From Paractinoplanes ovalisporus (GTDB lineage: Bacteria > Actinomycetota > Actinomycetes > Mycobacteriales > Micromonosporaceae): DNA of 64,000 nt. Below the pieces are notes generated by a model, which saw only the letters and a list, made by a program, of their open reading frames with translations, searched no databases and was not told where the DNA came from. Within the stretch, counting starts at the first letter, position 1. Each line of letters starts with the position of its first letter. The stretch is from assembly GCF_016834655.1 (NCBI RefSeq), contig NZ_JAENHP010000024.1, positions 92,895 to 156,894 on the forward strand. Reading direction: 5' to 3'. Made by a program: the position numbers and the translations under genes. Of this stretch, positions 25,022 to 32,483 are shown piece by piece.

Positions 25022-26332
25022 CTATCGCCTCCGGTCGAGTAACAGCACATCCACGGTCGAGCCGGCCGCTGCCGTGGTGACGCGCTCGCCGAGCACCAAT
25101 AGTCCGTTGGCCTCGGCCAGGCCGGAGAGAGTGTACGGCCCACCGGCCAGCGGCTGCACCGTATGTCCCCCGCCGCGCCGTTCGGCCACGTGGGCGGGGC
25201 GGAACTCGCGCAGCCCGCCGGGTGAGGACACCGTCTCGAGCAGGTGCGCCTTCACGCTGGGGCGGAAGACCGGTTCGGCGCCGGCCAGCAGCTGGATGAC
25301 CGGGCGGGCCAGCACCTCGAAGCCGATCAGGGCCGAGCCGGGCTCGCCGGGCAGGCACACGACGGGCACCTCTTCGCCGCCGACCGTGCCGAATCCGAGG
25401 GTGGCGCCGGGGCTGAGTGCGACGTCGGTGAACTCGACCGCGCCCCGGCCGGGGTCGCGCCGGGAGAGCACGCGTCGCAGCATGTCGCCGGGGCCGCTGC
25501 CGGTGCCGCCGGTGGTGATGATCAGGTCGGCCCGCAGGGTCTGGTCCTCCAGCAGCCCGCGCAGGCCCTCGGGGTCGTCGTCGCAGATCCCGATCCGGTA
25601 CGCGAGAGCGCCCGCCTCGACCGCGGCGGCCGTCAGCGCGTGCGAGTTGGCGTCGACGACCTGGCCGGGCTGGCTGGGCCGGCCCACGTCGACCAGTTCG
25701 TCGCCGGTCGCCACGACCACCACGCGCGGGCTGGGCCGCACCACGACGTGCCCGATGCCCGAGGCGGCGAACGTCGCCACCATGGCCGGGGTCACGTACG
25801 CCCCGGCCGGCGCCAGCACCTGCCCGGCCGCGATCTCGTCACCGGCCCGGCGTACGCCCGAACCCCGTTTGGGCGCGTGCAGGATCTCGACGGCCGCCAT
25901 GCCCTGGTCGGTCCAGTGCACCGGGACGACCACGTCGGAGCCGATCGGCAACGGCGCCCCGGCCGCCACCGAGAAACAGGTGCCCGGCGTGAGGCGTACC
26001 GGACGCCAGCTCGCCGCGCCGAGGTCACCCACGACGTTGAGCCGCACCGGCCGCGAACCGCCCTCGAACCGCCCGAAGGCGGGGTGGGATCCGACCCGCC
26101 CCGCCCCGGTCAGGTCTTCCCAGCGGGCCGCGTACCCGTCGATCGCGGCCTGGTCGAAGGCCGGATAGGGGTGCGGCGCGAGCACGTCGTTGGCCAGCAC
26201 GTTGCCGTGGGCCTGGGTGAGGTCGAGGTCGAGCGGAGGCAGCGCCCGCAACCTGCGCAGCACGCTGCCCAGGTATTCGGCGAGCGGCATCAGCTCGTTG
26301 GCGGCCGCCTCGGCATCGGCCGTGGCTGTCAT
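25022..26332 (-). CDS. glp: Gephyrin-like (MoeA-family) protein Glp
   Basis: A 436-residue MoeA/gephyrin-fold protein. MoeA inserts molybdenum into molybdopterin, but the actinobacterial paralogue beside galU and GlpR is Glp, a SepF-binding divisome protein. Motifs: FDQAAIDGYA for the MoeA D-x-S-x-MDGYA stretch, ATGDELV, ITTGGTGSGPGDM for the nucleotide loop, and LPGEPGSALIGF for the usual LPGNPVSA. The changed residues (Glu for Asn, Gly for Val-Ser) suggest loss or change of the molybdenum reaction. No other molybdopterin genes are nearby. It overlaps galU by 4 bases and abuts the acetyltransferase gene. Confidence 0.87.
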   Translation of the reverse strand: MTATADAEAAANELMPLAEYLGSVLRRLRALPPLDLDLTQAHGNVLANDVLAPHPYPAFDQAAIDGYAARWEDLTGAGRVGSHPAFGRFEGGSRPVRLNVVGDLGAASWRPVRLTPGTCFSVAAGAPLPIGSDVVVPVHWTDQGMAAVEILHAPKRGSGVRRAGDEIAAGQVLAPAGAYVTPAMVATFAASGIGHVVVRPSPRVVVVATGDELVDVGRPSQPGQVVDANSHALTAAAVEAGALAYRIGICDDDPEGLRGLLEDQTLRADLIITTGGTGSGPGDMLRRVLSRRDPGRGAVEFTDVALSPGATLGFGTVGGEEVPVVCLPGEPGSALIGFEVLARPVIQLLAGAEPVFRPSVKAHLLETVSSPGGLREFRPAHVAERRGGGHTVQPLAGGPYTLSGLAEANGLLVLGERVTTAAAGSTVDVLLLDRRR

Positions 26333-27252
26333 CCTTTCGCACCGCCGGCGACGAACTCCGCCAGCCAGCTCCGGAACTCCTCGCCGAGATCTTCCCGTTT
26401 GGCCGCCAGCATGACGACCGTCTGCAAGTAGCCCAGCGGCATGCCGGTGTCGTAGCGGTGGCCGCGGTAGATGATGCCGTGCACCGGGACGCCGTCGGCC
26501 AGCAGCTGCGCCATCGCATCGGTCAGCTGGATCTCGCCACCGCTGCCGGGCTTGGTGTTGTCGATGGCCTCGAAGATGCTCGCGGGCAGGATGTAGCGGC
26601 CCAGCACGGCCAGGTTGCTCGGCGCTTCCTCGGGGGCGGGCTTCTCGACCAGCCCGGTGATCTCGACGGTGTCGCCGCCCTCAGCCGAGGGGTTGACCGA
26701 GGCGATGCCGTAGCGGGATGTCTCCTCGGGCTTCACCTCACCCAGGGCAAGGACAATTCCCCCCGTACGGGCTTGGAGGTCGAGCATCGCGGGAAGGAGA
26801 GGCTTGTCCTCCTCGACGAACTCGTCACCCAGCAGGACGGCGAACGCGTTGTCCCCGACGTGCGAGGCAGCGGTGCCGACGGCATGACCCAGCCCGAGCG
26901 GCTCGCCCTGGCGGCAGGTGTAGATGTCGGCCAGTTCGCTCGTACGGCGTACCTCCGCAAGCCGTTTGAGATCGCCCTTCTCCTCGAGCCGGGCCTCGAC
27001 GTCGGGCCGGCGGTCGAAGTGGTCGACCATCGAGGTCTTGCCGCGGCCGGTGACGAGCAGGACATCGGTGATGCCGGCGGCCGCCGCCTCCTCCACGATG
27101 TACTGCAGGACAGGGCGGTCGACCACGGGCAGCAGCTCCTTGGGAACGGCCTTGGTGGCCGGCAGGAACCGGGTCGCCAGGCCGGCCGCTGGGATCACGG
27201 CCTTCACTGCTCGACGGCCGGACGCATGCGCGTTCGTGGTCATCAAGGTCAC
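26329..27252 (-). CDS. galU: UTP--glucose-1-phosphate uridylyltransferase GalU
   Basis: Makes UDP-glucose from UTP and glucose-1-phosphate, a precursor for envelope polysaccharides and for glycolipid or trehalose synthesis. It has 307 residues with the nucleotidyltransferase signature GLATRFLPATKAVPKELLPV at residues about 24-43, then VTGRGKTSMVDHFD, LLGDEF and GLVEKP. Start GTG 27252 has AAGG about 6 bases upstream; ATG 27243 is an alternative. The 3' end overlaps glp by 4 bases. The diguanylate cyclase lies 39 bases upstream in the same direction, with little room for a separate promoter. Confidence 0.96.
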   Translation of the reverse strand: MTLMTTNAHASGRRAVKAVIPAAGLATRFLPATKAVPKELLPVVDRPVLQYIVEEAAAAGITDVLLVTGRGKTSMVDHFDRRPDVEARLEEKGDLKRLAEVRRTSELADIYTCRQGEPLGLGHAVGTAASHVGDNAFAVLLGDEFVEEDKPLLPAMLDLQARTGGIVLALGEVKPEETSRYGIASVNPSAEGGDTVEITGLVEKPAPEEAPSNLAVLGRYILPASIFEAIDNTKPGSGGEIQLTDAMAQLLADGVPVHGIIYRGHRYDTGMPLGYLQTVVMLAAKREDLGEEFRSWLAEFVAGGAKG

Positions 27253-27291
27253 CGCACCTTCGCTCAGTCGTGCCCGTGGTATGCCGCGAGA

Positions 27292-29271
27292 CTATCGGCC
27301 ACGTCTGTGTTGCTGCGGTCTCAACCCGCTCGGGACCGCCGTGGCCTGATCAAAGTTTCCTTCATGATCCCCGGAGGAAACGTGTGACTTCGTCACATCG
27401 GCGGGTTCGGCCAGCCGGTACGTGTCCCGGCCGGCGTTCTTGGCCGCGTAGAGCGCCCGGTCGGCCGCGGCCAGCACCTGGGGTGAATTCTCACCGTGCT
27501 CGGGATAGACCGCCACCCCGATGGACACGCTGATCGGGATCTGGACGCCGTCGACCGTGACCGGACGGTCGCGCACCGCCGCGCCGAGACGTTCGGCGAC
27601 GATCGCTCCGCCGTACCCGTCGGTCTCGGGCAACAGCACCACGAACTCCTCGCCACCCTGGCGGAACGCCACGTCGACCTCACGCAACCCGACCCGGATG
27701 CGCCGGGCGAACTCGCTCAGCACGGCGTCACCGGCGGCATGCCCGTACGTGTCGTTCACCTCTTTGAAGTGGTCGAGGTCGAGCACCAGCACCGCCAGCA
27801 TGCGCCCGAAACGACTCGCCCGCTCCACCTCCCGGCGCAGCGATTCCCGCAGGTAACGGTAGTTCCACAGCCCGGTCAGGGGGTCGGTCAGCGACAGCCG
27901 CTGGGCCTCCTCGTGCATCCGCACGTTGTGCACCGCCACCCCCGCCTGCCCCGCGAACGTACGCAGGGTGTGCAGATCGGCGTCGTCGAACGCGTCCCCG
28001 CCGACCCGGTCATAGAGCGCCAGCACTCCCAGCGTCTCGGGGAACGCCGGCGGCTCACCCGGCTCCTCGGCGACGGCCGGGGCGCAGATCGGCACGGCGA
28101 CGTACGTGAGACACGGCGGCTCGGCCGAGGCCGGCGAACCCTGCCCGCGGCGCGGCTCCCCGGTCGCGGCCACCGAGCCCAGCACCCCCTCGCCCACCGG
28201 CAGCCGCTTCTTCTCGAGGTCGGTGTCGGGCACGTCCCAGTCGCCGGAGAGCCCGACCCCGCAGCGCGGCACCAGCTGGCCGGCGTCCGGGTCGATCAGC
28301 AGCACGAGGCCCGCCCGGGCGCCGGTGGCGGCCAGCGCCGTCCGCAGGATGACCTGCAGGATCCGGTGCAGGTCGTGGGTGCTCGACAGGGTCTCGCCGA
28401 GGATCGCCAGGTGACCGCGCAGCTGGTCGCGGCTCGCGGTCAGCGCCTGCACATAGGCCTGGAGTTCGCGGGTCATCCGGTTGAAGGACGACGCGAGCAG
28501 GCCCAGCTCGTCCGGGCGCAGGATCGGCACGCGGGTGTCCAGGGCGCCGTCCGCGACCCGGTCGGCGGCCCAGGCCAGGTCGCCCAGCGGGCGCGTGGTC
28601 GAGTAGGCCAGCCAGCGCGCCACCAGCACCGCGGCCAGGGCGGCGGCGAGCACCACGGCCGGGAGAACGGCGTACAGCAGGGTGGGCCGGCTCGGTGGCA
28701 CGGTCAGCGTCAGGCTCAGGGGCTGGCCCGGTTCGGCCGGCAGCAGGCGGCTCTCCCCCGGCGGGTCGTCCTTCTCGGTGACGGTCACGTCGGTGCCGCT
28801 GGCGGCGGTCAGACGGGCGAGGAAGGCCTGGTCAACGGTCTGGGCGGCGGTGATCAGCTCGTCGCCGGCGACGGCCCGGGCGGCGATCGCCTGAGCTTTC
28901 CCGGGCGTGTCACCCGGACCCGCGCAATCCTGCCAGCCGGTGATCCCGGCCGGGCGGGGCGCCGCGATCTTGGCCGGCGTCTCTCCTCCGCTGATCTTGA
29001 TGTCGGTGGCCAGGCCGCGCGTGATCAGCTGGCCCGCCACCGCGGATCGGTCATTCGGGGAGACCACCGCCACCGCGTCCGCCGCTGCCTGGAGCTGCCG
29101 GCAGGCCGCCGCCATTCCCGTACGCACCGTGGCCGCCGCATGGTCGAGCCGCTCGGCGGTCCGGTCCCGGCTCACGGTGGCGACAGTGATGGCGACAAAG
29201 ATGGACCCGAGCAGGACCGGACCGAGCACGACCACCAGAAAGGCGGTGGTGAGCCGGCCACGTAGCGTCAC
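27292..29271 (-). CDS. Membrane diguanylate cyclase with HAMP, GAF and GGDEF domains
   Basis: A 659-residue c-di-GMP synthase. An N-terminal helix (TTAFLVVVLGPVLLGSIFVAI) and a second helix near residue 215 enclose an extracytoplasmic sensor of about 170 residues. A HAMP-like segment (STTRPLGDLAWAADRVADG), a GAF domain, and a C-terminal GGDEF domain with LTGLWNYRYLRESL and active site GGEEF follow. The allosteric I-site RxxD (REVD) lies 5 residues before GGEEF, so product inhibition is likely. Start GTG 29271 has GGAGG 4 bases upstream. It sits between 5-FCL (divergent) and galU (same strand), a place where M. tuberculosis has no such gene. Confidence 0.92.
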   Translation of the reverse strand: MTLRGRLTTAFLVVVLGPVLLGSIFVAITVATVSRDRTAERLDHAAATVRTGMAAACRQLQAAADAVAVVSPNDRSAVAGQLITRGLATDIKISGGETPAKIAAPRPAGITGWQDCAGPGDTPGKAQAIAARAVAGDELITAAQTVDQAFLARLTAASGTDVTVTEKDDPPGESRLLPAEPGQPLSLTLTVPPSRPTLLYAVLPAVVLAAALAAVLVARWLAYSTTRPLGDLAWAADRVADGALDTRVPILRPDELGLLASSFNRMTRELQAYVQALTASRDQLRGHLAILGETLSSTHDLHRILQVILRTALAATGARAGLVLLIDPDAGQLVPRCGVGLSGDWDVPDTDLEKKRLPVGEGVLGSVAATGEPRRGQGSPASAEPPCLTYVAVPICAPAVAEEPGEPPAFPETLGVLALYDRVGGDAFDDADLHTLRTFAGQAGVAVHNVRMHEEAQRLSLTDPLTGLWNYRYLRESLRREVERASRFGRMLAVLVLDLDHFKEVNDTYGHAAGDAVLSEFARRIRVGLREVDVAFRQGGEEFVVLLPETDGYGGAIVAERLGAAVRDRPVTVDGVQIPISVSIGVAVYPEHGENSPQVLAAADRALYAAKNAGRDTYRLAEPADVTKSHVSSGDHEGNFDQATAVPSGLRPQQHRRGR

Positions 29272-29352
29272 GCATCCTCCCGGGACTGGCCCTCTTTGGA
29301 GCGATGCTGACATAGTGTGCACCGTTTGCCGCTTTTCAAAAGGGGGTGTTGC

Positions 29353-29982
29353 ATGTCCGATTTAACCCGTGATGCGGAACGATCTCGAGCCGACAAGATC
29401 GCACTCCGCGATCGCCTCCTCACGGCACGTCGCGCCCTGACACCCTCCGCGCTCGCTTCAGCCGCCGCCGCCATCCAAGATCAAACCCTTTCCCTCGTAC
29501 GCCGTGAGCAGCCCACCTCGGTCGCCGCGTACGTGCCGATGGGCCGCGAACCCGGCGGGCCCGAGCTGGTGGTGTCGCTTTCCGCCCATACCCGGGTGCT
29601 GTTGCCCGTCCTCCTTCCGGACAACGACCTCGACTGGGCTGCGTATCCCGGCACCACCTCTTTCGGGGATGCCAATCCCCTGGCCGCGGGCCGGCGGGGC
29701 CTCCTGGAACCGGCCGGCCCCCGCCTCGGCGTCGGGGCTGTCGCCCAAGTCGGCCTGGTCTTCGTGCCCGCGCTGGCGGTCGACCGTTCCGGCATGCGGA
29801 TGGGCCGCGGCGGCGGTTCCTACGACCGCGCCCTGTCCCGCCTGCCCTCTCTCGGGAGCCCGCTGGTGGTGGCGTTGTTGCACGAGGGTGAGCTGGTCGA
29901 CTACATCCCCGCCGAGCCGCACGACCGCCCGGTAGACGCCGCGATCACCCCTGGTGGAGGCCTGACCGTTTTCGGCAATTGA
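29353..29982 (+). CDS. 5-formyltetrahydrofolate cyclo-ligase
   Basis: ATP-dependent enzyme (YgfA/MTHFS) that converts 5-formyl-THF to 5,10-methenyl-THF in one-carbon metabolism. It has 209 residues from ATG 29353. The N-terminal KIALRDRLLTARRAL helix, the nucleotide/folate segment VGLVFVPALAVDRSGMRMG and the phosphate loop RMGRGGGSYDRAL are typical. Divergent from the diguanylate cyclase and followed by the CIRCE-controlled Ruc-like gene. FCL, galU, glp, rimJ and glpR form a conserved actinobacterial neighbourhood. Confidence 0.94.
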   Translation: MSDLTRDAERSRADKIALRDRLLTARRALTPSALASAAAAIQDQTLSLVRREQPTSVAAYVPMGREPGGPELVVSLSAHTRVLLPVLLPDNDLDWAAYPGTTSFGDANPLAAGRRGLLEPAGPRLGVGAVAQVGLVFVPALAVDRSGMRMGRGGGSYDRALSRLPSLGSPLVVALLHEGELVDYIPAEPHDRPVDAAITPGGGLTVFGN

Positions 29983-30053
29983 CGGCTCCGCCGGCTTCGA
30001 CGGCCGCTCAGCCATCGGGCCGAGTGGACGAAATGACCTCCGATGGCGCAACA

Positions 30054-30080
30054 TTGGCACTCGGAGTTGGCGAGTGCCAG
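30054..30080 (+). promoter_or_regulatory. CIRCE element (HrcA operator)
   Basis: TTGGCACTC, 9 bases, then GAGTGCCAG: 8 of 9 arm positions pair and the spacing is exactly the CIRCE spacing. The form CTGGCACTC-N9-GAGTGCCAG is the actinobacterial HrcA site known upstream of groES. It ends 24 bases before the GTG of the Ruc-like gene, where a bound repressor would block transcription. Confidence 0.92.
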
Positions 30081-30104
30081 CAGCCGACCAGATCCGGAGG
30101 AGCC

Positions 30105-30491
30105 GTGCCTACCTACCAGTACGCCTGCACCGAGTGCGGACACCAGCTCGAGGCCGTGCAGTCGTTCTCCGACCCGGCTTTGACCGAGTGCCCGAACTGC
30201 CAGGGCAAGCTCCGCAAGGTCTTCAACTCGGTCGGCATCGTCTTCAAGGGCTCCGGCTTCTATCGGAACGACTCCCGCTCGGGCAACGTGAGCGCCGAGA
30301 AGTCCGGCAGCGCCGAGTCCACGAAGAAGACCGAGACGACCTCATCGTCCACGAAGAGCGACAGTTCCTCTTCGTCGTCGACGCCCTCTTCCACGACGTC
30401 GTCATCCTCTTCTTCGTCGTCATCCTCTTCTTCGTCGTCGTCCTCGTCGTCGTCTTCTTCGTCCAGCTCGAAGACGCCCGCAGCTTCCTGA
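30105..30491 (+). CDS. FmdB-type zinc-ribbon protein with poly-Ser tail, Ruc-like
   Basis: A 128-residue protein. Residues 1-55 form an FmdB zinc ribbon (PTYQYACTECGHQLE, then CPNCQGKLRKVF and GIVFKGSGFYRND) with four Cys in two CxxC pairs. Residues about 60-128 are disordered and almost all Ser, with a few Thr and Lys. The same layout occurs in M. tuberculosis Rv0991c (Ruc), described as a redox-regulated chaperone whose Cys bind zinc and whose tail is unstructured. The CIRCE operator directly upstream predicts heat-shock control by HrcA. GTG 30105 has GGAG 5 bases upstream. The order FCL then this gene matches Rv0992c/Rv0991c. Confidence 0.92.
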   Translation: MPTYQYACTECGHQLEAVQSFSDPALTECPNCQGKLRKVFNSVGIVFKGSGFYRNDSRSGNVSAEKSGSAESTKKTETTSSSTKSDSSSSSSTPSSTTSSSSSSSSSSSSSSSSSSSSSSSSKTPAAS

Positions 30492-31012
30492 CCCGACATT
30501 CCTCACCGCGCCGGCCCAGCTGGGACCCGGCGCGGTTTGTCGTACCCGCCCCCTGCTCGTCGGCCGCAGCACGGTTTTGTCGTGCCGGCCGCCGGAGGTA
30601 CTTCTCCATCGTCGGCCTGAGCGCGTATGCCTGCGGTCGGCTGTCTCGGGTCGTAGCGCTTTCTCGCCTGGTCGTCCCACTCGCCGACCTGGCACCTCCC
30701 TGACCGCTGGTTCTGCCCCACCCAAGATCAGCCTGGATCAGCCCAAGACCAGCTGACCAGCTCAAGATCAGCCCGATTCAGCTCAAGATCAGCCTGGTTC
30801 AGCTCAAGATCAGCCTGGTTCAGCTCAAGGACCCTCCACCAAGACCCCCCGCCCGAGGGGATTTAAACCCTACGCGGCTCGCAGAGATCGTTTTAGTTAT
30901 CCACAATTCCGCGTTGTCCACAGGGGCTCGGCGGGCGATCTTCCGCTCGGCCTAACGTTCGCCCCGGCGCCGCAGGACTGCGACGTCAGAGCGAGCGGAA
31001 GGGGCACGTCTC
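30492..31012. other. Intergenic region with a tandem array and no gene
   Basis: About 520 bases between the Ruc-like gene and the gene at 31013. No frame shows coding bias or a good start. It contains the 21-base repeat array at 30723-30825. The last 120 bases, AT-richer with TTATCCACA-like stretches near 30900, probably hold the promoter of the next gene. Confidence 0.5.
30723..30825. repeat. Five imperfect tandem copies of a 21-base unit
   Basis: Units start CAAGATCAGCCTGGTTCAG; the last two copies (30784-30804 and 30805-30825) are identical, the earlier three diverge, and one is 19 bases. The array sits in the intergenic stretch between the Ruc-like gene and the gene at 31013. Confidence 0.88.
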
Positions 31013-31546
31013 ATGGGCAGATCCGGCTCATCCCGGTTGGGCGCTGCCCTCCCCAAGGCGCAGGGATCACCAGGTCGCGAGAGCGGCAACGGGCGCCTCG
31101 ATCCTGTGCGCTGGCGCCGGCCGGCTCCCGGCACGCTGCTACGCCTCGCAGCGGTCGCGATCCTGCTGGGCTTCGCCGTTCTGGCGTTTCGGTCGCCTCC
31201 ACCCGCATGTGAACCGCCGACCTACACGGTGCCGGCGCGCTCCCCGTCGGCGTCCGCGCCGGCCGAGCCGCAGACGGTTCCGTCCGGCAGCGTCGGAGTT
31301 CCGGTGCGGCTGGCCGACCCGGCGACCCTCGCGCTGGTCGAGGCCGGCAACCGGATCGACCTGCTACGCCTCGACGAGTCGGACGGCAGCACCACGCCGG
31401 TGGCCGAGTCGGCCCTGGTCCTCCAGGTCACCGGCTCCGACGACCCCACCACGGGCGGCCTGCTGCTGGCCCTGGCCCCCGACGAAGCCGAACGAGCCGT
31501 AGCGGGCCCGGGCCAGAGCTTCGCCGTCCTCATCCGCCCCGACTGA
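31013..31546 (+). CDS. Membrane-anchored protein with RcpC/CpaB-like C-terminal region
   Basis: A 177-residue protein. A basic cytosolic leader precedes one helix (LLRLAAVAILLGFAVLAF, residues about 42-60). A Pro/Ser linker (residues 62-90) leads to a beta-rich outer domain: VGVPVRLADPATLALVEAGNR, a DLLRL strand, then LLLALAPDEAERAVA and FAVLIRP. The outer part resembles the end of Flp-pilus RcpC/CpaB proteins, but the SAF domain proper is not visible. Similar genes follow fmdB-type genes in other actinobacteria. Start ATG 31013. Function unknown; no pilus genes are in the window. Confidence 0.78.
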   Translation: MGRSGSSRLGAALPKAQGSPGRESGNGRLDPVRWRRPAPGTLLRLAAVAILLGFAVLAFRSPPPACEPPTYTVPARSPSASAPAEPQTVPSGSVGVPVRLADPATLALVEAGNRIDLLRLDESDGSTTPVAESALVLQVTGSDDPTTGGLLLALAPDEAERAVAGPGQSFAVLIRPD

Positions 31547-31644
31547 CGGCGCCGGGCCCGACCGCCCAACGTCCAGGGCCGTCGCCGCAGTCTCAGCCCA
31601 CAGCCCTACGCAGGTGCGAGTGTGGCCCGGCTCGATGCCGGCGG

Positions 31645-31821
31645 TCACCAGTGCGGCGGGCGGTCCTCGAGGAGTCGCTCGTCGTTGTCGTAGGAGCGTT
31701 CACCCCAGCCGCGCTCGGTGTCGTCCCGGGTCTGGTCGGGGAGGACGGCCGCCTCTTCCGAGTCGAAATCGACCTCACGCTCGGCGTCGTTGTCGCGGTC
31801 GGGTTCATCCAGGATGTCCAC
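31645..31821 (-). CDS. Small acidic hypothetical protein, 58 residues
   Basis: Not recognised. From GTG 31821 the product starts VDILDEPDRDND and is strongly acidic (about one third Asp/Glu) with a C-terminal RPPHW. Codon use has the high-GC third position of real genes here. The ribosome site is weak (TAGG), and a longer frame upstream would run into the promoter of the divergent gene at 31880. Probably a soluble disordered protein. Confidence 0.55.
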   Translation of the reverse strand: MDILDEPDRDNDAEREVDFDSEEAAVLPDQTRDDTERGWGERSYDNDERLLEDRPPHW

Positions 31822-31879
31822 GCCTACGAGGGTAGGCCCGCGCCGCTGCGGAAGTCTTCCCCCTTCGGCTGTACCGTCG

Positions 31880-32212
31880 GTGAACGTGAGTTCCCCCACG
31901 GGCGTCCCGGACGACGCGTACTGGCAGCGACCAGATCCCGACTCCGCGCCGCCCCCAGCGAAGCCGGAGGCACCCACCCCGAAGCCTGGCCCCGACTACC
32001 AGGGGCCGCCGCGCACCGCCCGGCCGTCGCCGAACTGGCGTCCGCCGACGATCGCGCACCCGCCGCCGCCCCGCAGCATGCCGCCGCAGGACATGGACGC
32101 GCTGGACGACGCCGAGGGCTCGGCTCGCACGGTCACGTACGGCGTGGGCCTGGTCGCCGGCGCCATCGCCCTGATCCTGCTGTGCCTGCTCTGCGCCCGA
32201 GTGATCTTCTGA
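31880..32212 (+). CDS. Small proline-rich protein with C-terminal membrane helix
   Basis: About 110 residues from GTG 31880 (GTG 31886 is an alternative). The N-terminal 75 residues are Pro-rich and disordered (WQRPDPDSAPPPAKPEAP type), followed by an acidic patch (DMDALDDAEG) and one C-terminal helix (YGVGLVAGAIALILLCLLCARVIF), giving a tail-anchored shape. Divergent from the small acidic gene, with 58 bases between starts. A tandem array of a 10-base unit starts at its stop codon. Function unknown. Confidence 0.72.
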   Translation: MNVSSPTGVPDDAYWQRPDPDSAPPPAKPEAPTPKPGPDYQGPPRTARPSPNWRPPTIAHPPPPRSMPPQDMDALDDAEGSARTVTYGVGLVAGAIALILLCLLCARVIF

Positions 32213-32310
32213 CCCAGCGGGACCCAGCGGGACCCAGCGGGACCCAGCGGGACCCAGCGAGAGCCAGCGGGATCCAGCGGGACCCAGCGACATTCAGCAG
32301 GACCCGGCGG
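32211..32310. repeat. Ten tandem copies of a 10-base unit at a stop codon
   Basis: Unit GACCCAGCGG. The first four copies are exact and the remaining six carry one to four changes. The first copy supplies the last two bases of the TGA stop of the preceding gene (32210-32212). Confidence 0.92.
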
Positions 32311-32439
32311 GGCGCAGAGGACCCGACCGCCCAACGGTCGTGGCGCAGTCAACCGGCCGAAGCGACCCACCAGCCCGTAGGGCCATCCGACGCGGGCCGC
32401 CCAACCAGGCGACGAGGCCCATGGTCGCGGGCATGCAAA

Positions 32440-32469
32440 GCCCCGGCACGCCGCGTGACGCGCCGGGGC
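32440..32469 (-). terminator. Hairpin terminator after the DUF2231-like gene
   Basis: An 11-base stem, GCCCCGGCACG against CGCGCCGGGGC (one mismatch), with an 8-base loop, 15 bases past the stop at 32484. Confidence 0.7.
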
Positions 32470-32483
32470 GTAAGAGGGGCGGA

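Noticed and set aside
30260..30499. Acidic Asp/Glu-rich protein on the minus strand
   Set aside because: It is the exact antisense of the poly-Ser tail of the Ruc-like gene.
32211..32310. CRISPR-like array
   Set aside because: Ten-base contiguous units without spacers; a simple tandem repeat.
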